Below are positions 60,601 through 64,000 of a stretch of DNA of 64,000 bases, piece after piece. Source of the stretch: Bin87 sp965232895 (GTDB lineage: Bacteria > Chloroflexota > Dehalococcoidia > Lucifugimonadales > UBA3495); contig OZ247430.1 of assembly GCA_965232895.1 (NCBI GenBank), positions 3,348,001-3,412,000 of the forward strand. The letters run 5' to 3'. A program made the translations under genes and the position numbers. The notes beneath the pieces are model-generated. The model made no database searches. It had not been told where the DNA came from and saw only the letters and a list, made by a program, of their open reading frames with translations. Position 1 is the stretch's first letter. Every line of letters starts with the position of its first letter.

Positions 60601-60761
60601 CCTTTTCAAAGTCCCGAATGGCGGCCTTTCACCTTGAACTGTCATTCCGGCGAAAGAACGTCACCCCGTACTTGATACGGGGCCGGAATCCGGAGCGCTC
60701 GGTACGTAACGGCCTGCTGGGTTCCTGCTTCTGCGGGAATGAGGGATTAACTTTGAAAAGG
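60601..60761. mobile_element. MITE-like element, family D, 161 bp
   Basis: Perfect 12-bp terminal inverted repeats CCTTTTCAAAGT and ACTTTGAAAAGG bound a non-coding segment with internal palindromes (CATTCCGGCG ... CCGGAATCCGG; GGTTCCTGC ... GCGGGAAT). A related GAAAAGGCCCACTTTAAAGT motif occurs at about 48659. No clear target duplication is seen. The rest of 60451-60930 has no gene. Confidence 0.55.
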
Positions 60762-60930
60762 CGCTGCTCTATGGGAGTATTGTGGTGGCGTAGTTCACAA
60801 CTGCTCGTCTATAGTTGACCGCCCCTGGCTTGGCCGGGTTCCAATACGCTGGTCCCGCGCGGCAACGACATGACGGACTCCGCAGCCGTCGGTAAACAGC
60901 GCTGACGCATCGACAATCACGCGGAGGAAA

Positions 60931-61272
60931 ATGCCGCTCCTCGATTTGAACGGCGACGAATTTCACTACTACGTTGACGATTTTTCGGACCCCTGGCGTC
61001 GGGACCCTCCGATCATGCTCCACTACGCCGCCGGAGGAAATCTGCACCGGTAGCGGCCCTGGGTTCCAACGCTGGCGCGGCATCGCCAGGTGGTGCGTTT
61101 CGACATGCGAGGCCACGCCGGCACGCGCAAGAATCTTGGCGATCCATTCGACCTGGCCGATCCAGCCGGCGACATCGCCCGCGTCAGGGACGGTCTGGGA
61201 ACGGACAAAACCCACCTGGTCGGTGCCTCGGCGGGCGGAATCGTCAGCCTGCGCTTCACATCGATCAATTGA
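60931..61272 (+). pseudogene. Truncated alpha/beta hydrolase with an internal TAG
   Basis: From an ATG preceded by GGAGGAAA the frame reads MPLLDLNGDEFHYYVDDFSD ... IMLHYAAGGNLHR, then TAG at 61051-61053, then RPWVPTLARHRQVVRFDMRG HAGT-type sequence and KTHLVGASAGGIVSLRFTSI to TGA at 61272. This matches the N-terminal half of an alpha/beta hydrolase: the oxyanion region, the DMRGHAGT motif and the nucleophile GASAGG. Relatives have Trp at the TAG position. The C-terminal half, with Asp and His, is missing, so the gene is dead. The 61273-61611 region shows only a TTTGCCGT/ACGGCAAA hairpin at 61307-61326. Confidence 0.8.
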
Positions 61273-61611
61273 CATCCACGGTGGCTGATTGCTACTATCC
61301 TCGCCCTTTGCCGTCAGCACGGCAAAATCTCGTGGGCACGATCCGGAGGAAGGCCATGACGCTAAGGGGATGATCAAGGCTCAACTGGCGTTGGGGTAGC
61401 AGGGCTAGCTGCCACCCCGGTCGGAAAAGTTAGAAACCACGGCGCTTGAACCGTTGACACCCGGGCGAACTTTGACCGCTCGCCCCGACCGCCTCCCGCT
61501 TTGCAGCAGGTGCGGGCGGTGATGTTTCTCAGCCTTCCCGTGCGCGCATCATAGTATTTGAGCGTCGGGTTGGCAACTGACCGAACCGTTACTGGAGAAT
61601 TTCACAAGACT

Positions 61612-62463
61612 ATGAGCATCAAAACGAAGCAAATTGCAGCGCTCGCCGTTGGGTTGCTTGTGGCCGTAACAATTGGCATACTGTCCACAACCCCGGGCGT
61701 TCCTAACTCCGCCGAAGCTCGAATGCTGACTCAAGAGCAGGAAACCGAACCAACCTCAATCGATCCGGGCCCCGGGACCGGCTATATCGGCCCGCAGCTT
61801 TGGGGTGTGTTGCAGGCGCAGGCTAACAGCCAGGGCGTCCCACCCCGGATCACCATCAAGATTGGAACCCTGCCCAACGTCGATGTCGAGGTGGGCATCG
61901 GCAAGTTCGTCAGATCTCTGGGCGGCAAGAAGGTTGCTGATGACACCTGGGACGTGCCCACCGATCAGGCGTTGCAGGTAATCCAGCGTCCCGACGTGCA
62001 TGACGCCATTCTCCTTCGCGACGGCGTCTCGGGTGCCGTAACCGTCCCGGCCAACCTGGATGACACGCTGGGCGACGTTGCCACCGCCTATGCGAACGGG
62101 GTTACCGCCAGCAGCGCGGCCCAATACGCCATGTTCGTCCGGAGGGACAGCGTGGTGGTCGCCATCAAGGCGCCCAACGCCGTCACTATCACCAACATCC
62201 GGGCATGGCTGAAGAAGAAAGGTGTTTACGTCGTACCCGCCAGCGAAATGGGAGGCGTGGCCCCCGAACACCTGGCGGTCCTGCTGCCGGTCAAGCGCGT
62301 CACGGCGCTGGCCGAAGCTTACCCTACTACCAGGTTTGAGGTGGCGAACTACAAAGGGCAAGGTCTCACCCTGAGCCGGACCTACTGGCCGCAGGAGACC
62401 AAAGACCTGGAAAACGCCATCGTCAACCAGTATGTGCCGCCGCGGTTACTCCCACGACCATAA
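61612..62463 (+). CDS. N-terminal (signal and propeptide-like) part of a secreted S8 protease
   Basis: The 283-residue frame has a clear signal peptide (MSIKTKQIAALAVGLLVAVT, then IGILSTTPG), a short acidic spacer, and two structural repeats resembling protease prodomains (PRITIKIGTLPNVDVEVGIG and WDVPTDQALQVIQRPDVHD; later AYPTTRFEVANYKG). It stops at TAA 62461-62463, and the subtilisin catalytic domain continues directly in the same frame without a new ribosome site. It is most simply the front part of one gene split by a stop. If made alone it would be a secreted protein without catalytic residues. The ATG at 61612 was chosen because the signal peptide begins there. Confidence 0.75.
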   Translation: MSIKTKQIAALAVGLLVAVTIGILSTTPGVPNSAEARMLTQEQETEPTSIDPGPGTGYIGPQLWGVLQAQANSQGVPPRITIKIGTLPNVDVEVGIGKFVRSLGGKKVADDTWDVPTDQALQVIQRPDVHDAILLRDGVSGAVTVPANLDDTLGDVATAYANGVTASSAAQYAMFVRRDSVVVAIKAPNAVTITNIRAWLKKKGVYVVPASEMGGVAPEHLAVLLPVKRVTALAEAYPTTRFEVANYKGQGLTLSRTYWPQETKDLENAIVNQYVPPRLLPRP

Positions 62464-64000
62464 CACCAAAAAGAGTGGGAGACTGACCTGGTAGACAAGC
62501 TTAATCTTCATGGCGTGAACCGTTGGCATGACATGGGCTACACCGGGAAAGATGTAAAGGTAGGTATCATCGACTGGGGGTTCACCGACTGGAACAAAGC
62601 CGCCAGGGTTACCAATCTGCCCACGATGGTAAAAGGAGCTGAGAAAGGTGAGGCCAATGCCAACGCCTTTTGCCAGCCTGTTACCCGGAGTATAGTGCCC
62701 GACTCGGTGATATTGTTAGGGGTTTCGCATACGTGTGAGCCCACGGCAGCTCTGTCAAAAAGGGTGAACCACGGTACGAATGTTGGGCAACTGGTCATGG
62801 ACATGGCGCCGGGCGCGACCCTGTACCTGGCGCAAGCCAATTCACCACGGCAACTTTACAAGGCTGCCAAATGGCTCAAGTCAAAGAACGTGGACGTGAT
62901 CGTCCACGCCGGTGGCTGGCCTTACGACAGTCCTGGTGACGGGACGGCTTACTTCAACCTGACGCATTACAACGACAGCACGCTGCCGGACGTCAACGAA
63001 GACTCGCCCCGGCGGTATTACCCATCTCCACTTTTCACCGTGGACGAAGTCACCAGTTCCTCAGGCGGACCGGTGTGGATCAACGCTGCGGGCAACGCGG
63101 AGCAATGGACGCTGAACCTACGGAAACCCCGCCTCATCAACGATGGCGACAGCGACTACCACGGCTACGTTATCTTCCATCCCGGCAAAAAGAAACCCAA
63201 GGACCAGACCTGTCAGAAAGTCCCTATTGTCACCGGCGGCGTCTATTACCTCAGCATGAGGTGGGCGGACTCCTGGCCCAACGGCAAGTATGACCTGGAA
63301 TACGAGATGCAGCGTTCCGTGTTGGGCTTCGGGCGCGACTATCTCGTTGACACCGAGTTCCGGGAACAGCACACCACGTCCAACAACTATCCAATACGGA
63401 AGTCCTCTGTTCTCGCCTGGAGAGGCTACGACGTCTGCCTCCGCATCAAGGTGGACACTCCGAAGACCAGGACACCGGTGTCTCCTGCTTGGATCCAATT
63501 CCAGGGGCTGGTATCAAAGGATAACTCTAAAGTCTTCCCCGCATGGGGCGCCGCAGATGAAACTGGCAGCAGCATCGTCAACCCAGCGGAGAGCTCCAGC
63601 GGCAACCTCATCGCGGTGGGCGCCCGAAACATGCGGGCCAAGACCCCGAAAGTCTTTGACTACAGCAGCCGAGGGCCGGTGTTCGCCAAAGGCGCTGACG
63701 TCGTCAACACCTCTCCGGGGAGGATCAAGCCTGACCTGACCGCAGGGTCTGGCGCAGCCACCTATATCAAATGGCTCCGCAAGTGCAATATGCGCGCTTC
63801 CAGATGTGGAGAGGATCTCTATTTCGGTGGAACGAGCGGCGCTACCGGGCATACGGGCGGGCTGGCTGCCGTGGTGATCGGGTATCACGACAAGCTGGGT
63901 CTAACTCCCACGTCCTCATCAATCGTGAACCTGCTCCGTCTGCTGGCGGTGGACGAAGGCGATGCCGGCGCCGAAAACACTTGGGGACGTGGTTTCCTGG
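62464..64000 (+). CDS. Catalytic domain of an S8 (subtilisin-like) protease, 3' partial
   Basis: The frame is open from the codon after TAA 62461-62463 to the right edge (512 codons). The full S8 set is present: catalytic Asp in VKVGIIDWGF (62572), His in VNHGTNVGQLVMDMAPGA (62770), oxyanion Asn in VWINAAGNA (about 63091), and Ser in YFGGTSGATGHTGGLAAVVI (63835-63837), followed by NTWGRGFL. An insert of ~150 residues between Asn and Ser (about 63120-63600) is probably a jelly-roll-like domain. The only early starts are GTG 62515 and ATG 62533, which would remove part of the fold, so the domain probably depends on the upstream frame. It is likely secreted. Confidence 0.85.

Noticed and set aside
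61356..61373. ATG after a good GGAGGA site at 61346-61351
   Set aside because: The frame closes after five codons (MTLRG) and is probably a remnant of the decayed hydrolase region.
61455..61485. TTGACA as promoter for the S8 protease gene
   Set aside because: No -10-like hexamer lies 16-18 bp downstream; the following sequence is GC-rich.
33593..62463. Genome-wide reassignment of TAG as a sense codon
   Set aside because: TAG ends several intact genes at the expected family length, for example the binding proteins at 16129-16131 and 18105-18107 and the Asp-box protein at 27449-27451.
1..64000. The S8 protease at the right edge and the P-domain fragment at the left edge as two ends of one gene
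   Set aside because: The combination is plausible for a protein, but nothing shows the window closes on itself; they are most likely two related secreted proteins.

Overview
The window looks like a high-GC chromosome of a marine or sponge-type Chloroflexota bacterium, possibly Dehalococcoidia/SAR202. This rests on lipoproteins with an A-C-G-G lipobox followed by long Ala/Pro/Thr linkers (PTNTP, PTATP), several luciferase-like flavin monooxygenases, SMP-30, FAH and alpha/beta-hydrolase enzymes, and many short palindromic repeats. The placement is inferred from gene content only; no rRNA or intact tRNA is present.

Layout. 1-6.7 kb: the 3' part of a giant secreted Calx-beta protein with a P-domain-like start and three copies of an unnamed ~80-residue module. 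7-9.4 kb: three tandem Uma2-family nuclease genes with C-terminal coiled coils of different length. 9.8-12.3 kb: a second, complete secreted Calx-beta protein. 12.4-13.9 kb: an IS110-family transposase with a possible bridge-RNA region, then a short inverted-repeat element carrying a second one inside it with a perfect 10-bp target duplication. 14.2-24.3 kb: three related peptide/opine-type ABC substrate-binding lipoproteins and two permease pairs, without ATPases. 24.4-28.2 kb: two tandem retropepsin-like proteases, an SMP-30 protein, an Asp-box propeller and an unknown protein.

28.2-38 kb is a defence-rich block: a BglII-like restriction-modification pair, a broken hicB, a zinc-ribbon membrane protein, an FAH hydrolase, an MNT-HEPN toxin-antitoxin pair, McrBC, a DUF5678-like/retropepsin pair and a fourth Uma2 protein. 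38-42.7 kb is a 2-oxoacid dehydrogenase operon (E1alpha, a membrane coiled-coil protein, E1beta, E2) running into lipB, whose product makes the lipoyl precursor that E2 needs. 43-60 kb holds oxidative and catabolic genes (FMN alpha-hydroxyacid oxidase, three LLM oxidoreductases, aminotransferase, MBL, VOC and Abhydrolase proteins, two MFS exporters), an IS701-family insertion with exact ends beside half a tRNA gene, and several short inverted-repeat elements. 60-64 kb holds a decayed hydrolase and the start of a secreted S8 protease.

The most unusual feature is a set of coding frames broken only by one in-frame stop with good family sequence on both sides: McrC (TAG), an MFS exporter (TAG), an alpha/beta hydrolase remnant (TAG) and the S8 protease (TAA). 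The IS701 transposase also changes frame at a G6A5 run. This could be recent decay, assembly error or readthrough. Since TAG and TAA also end many intact genes here, genome-wide reassignment is unlikely.
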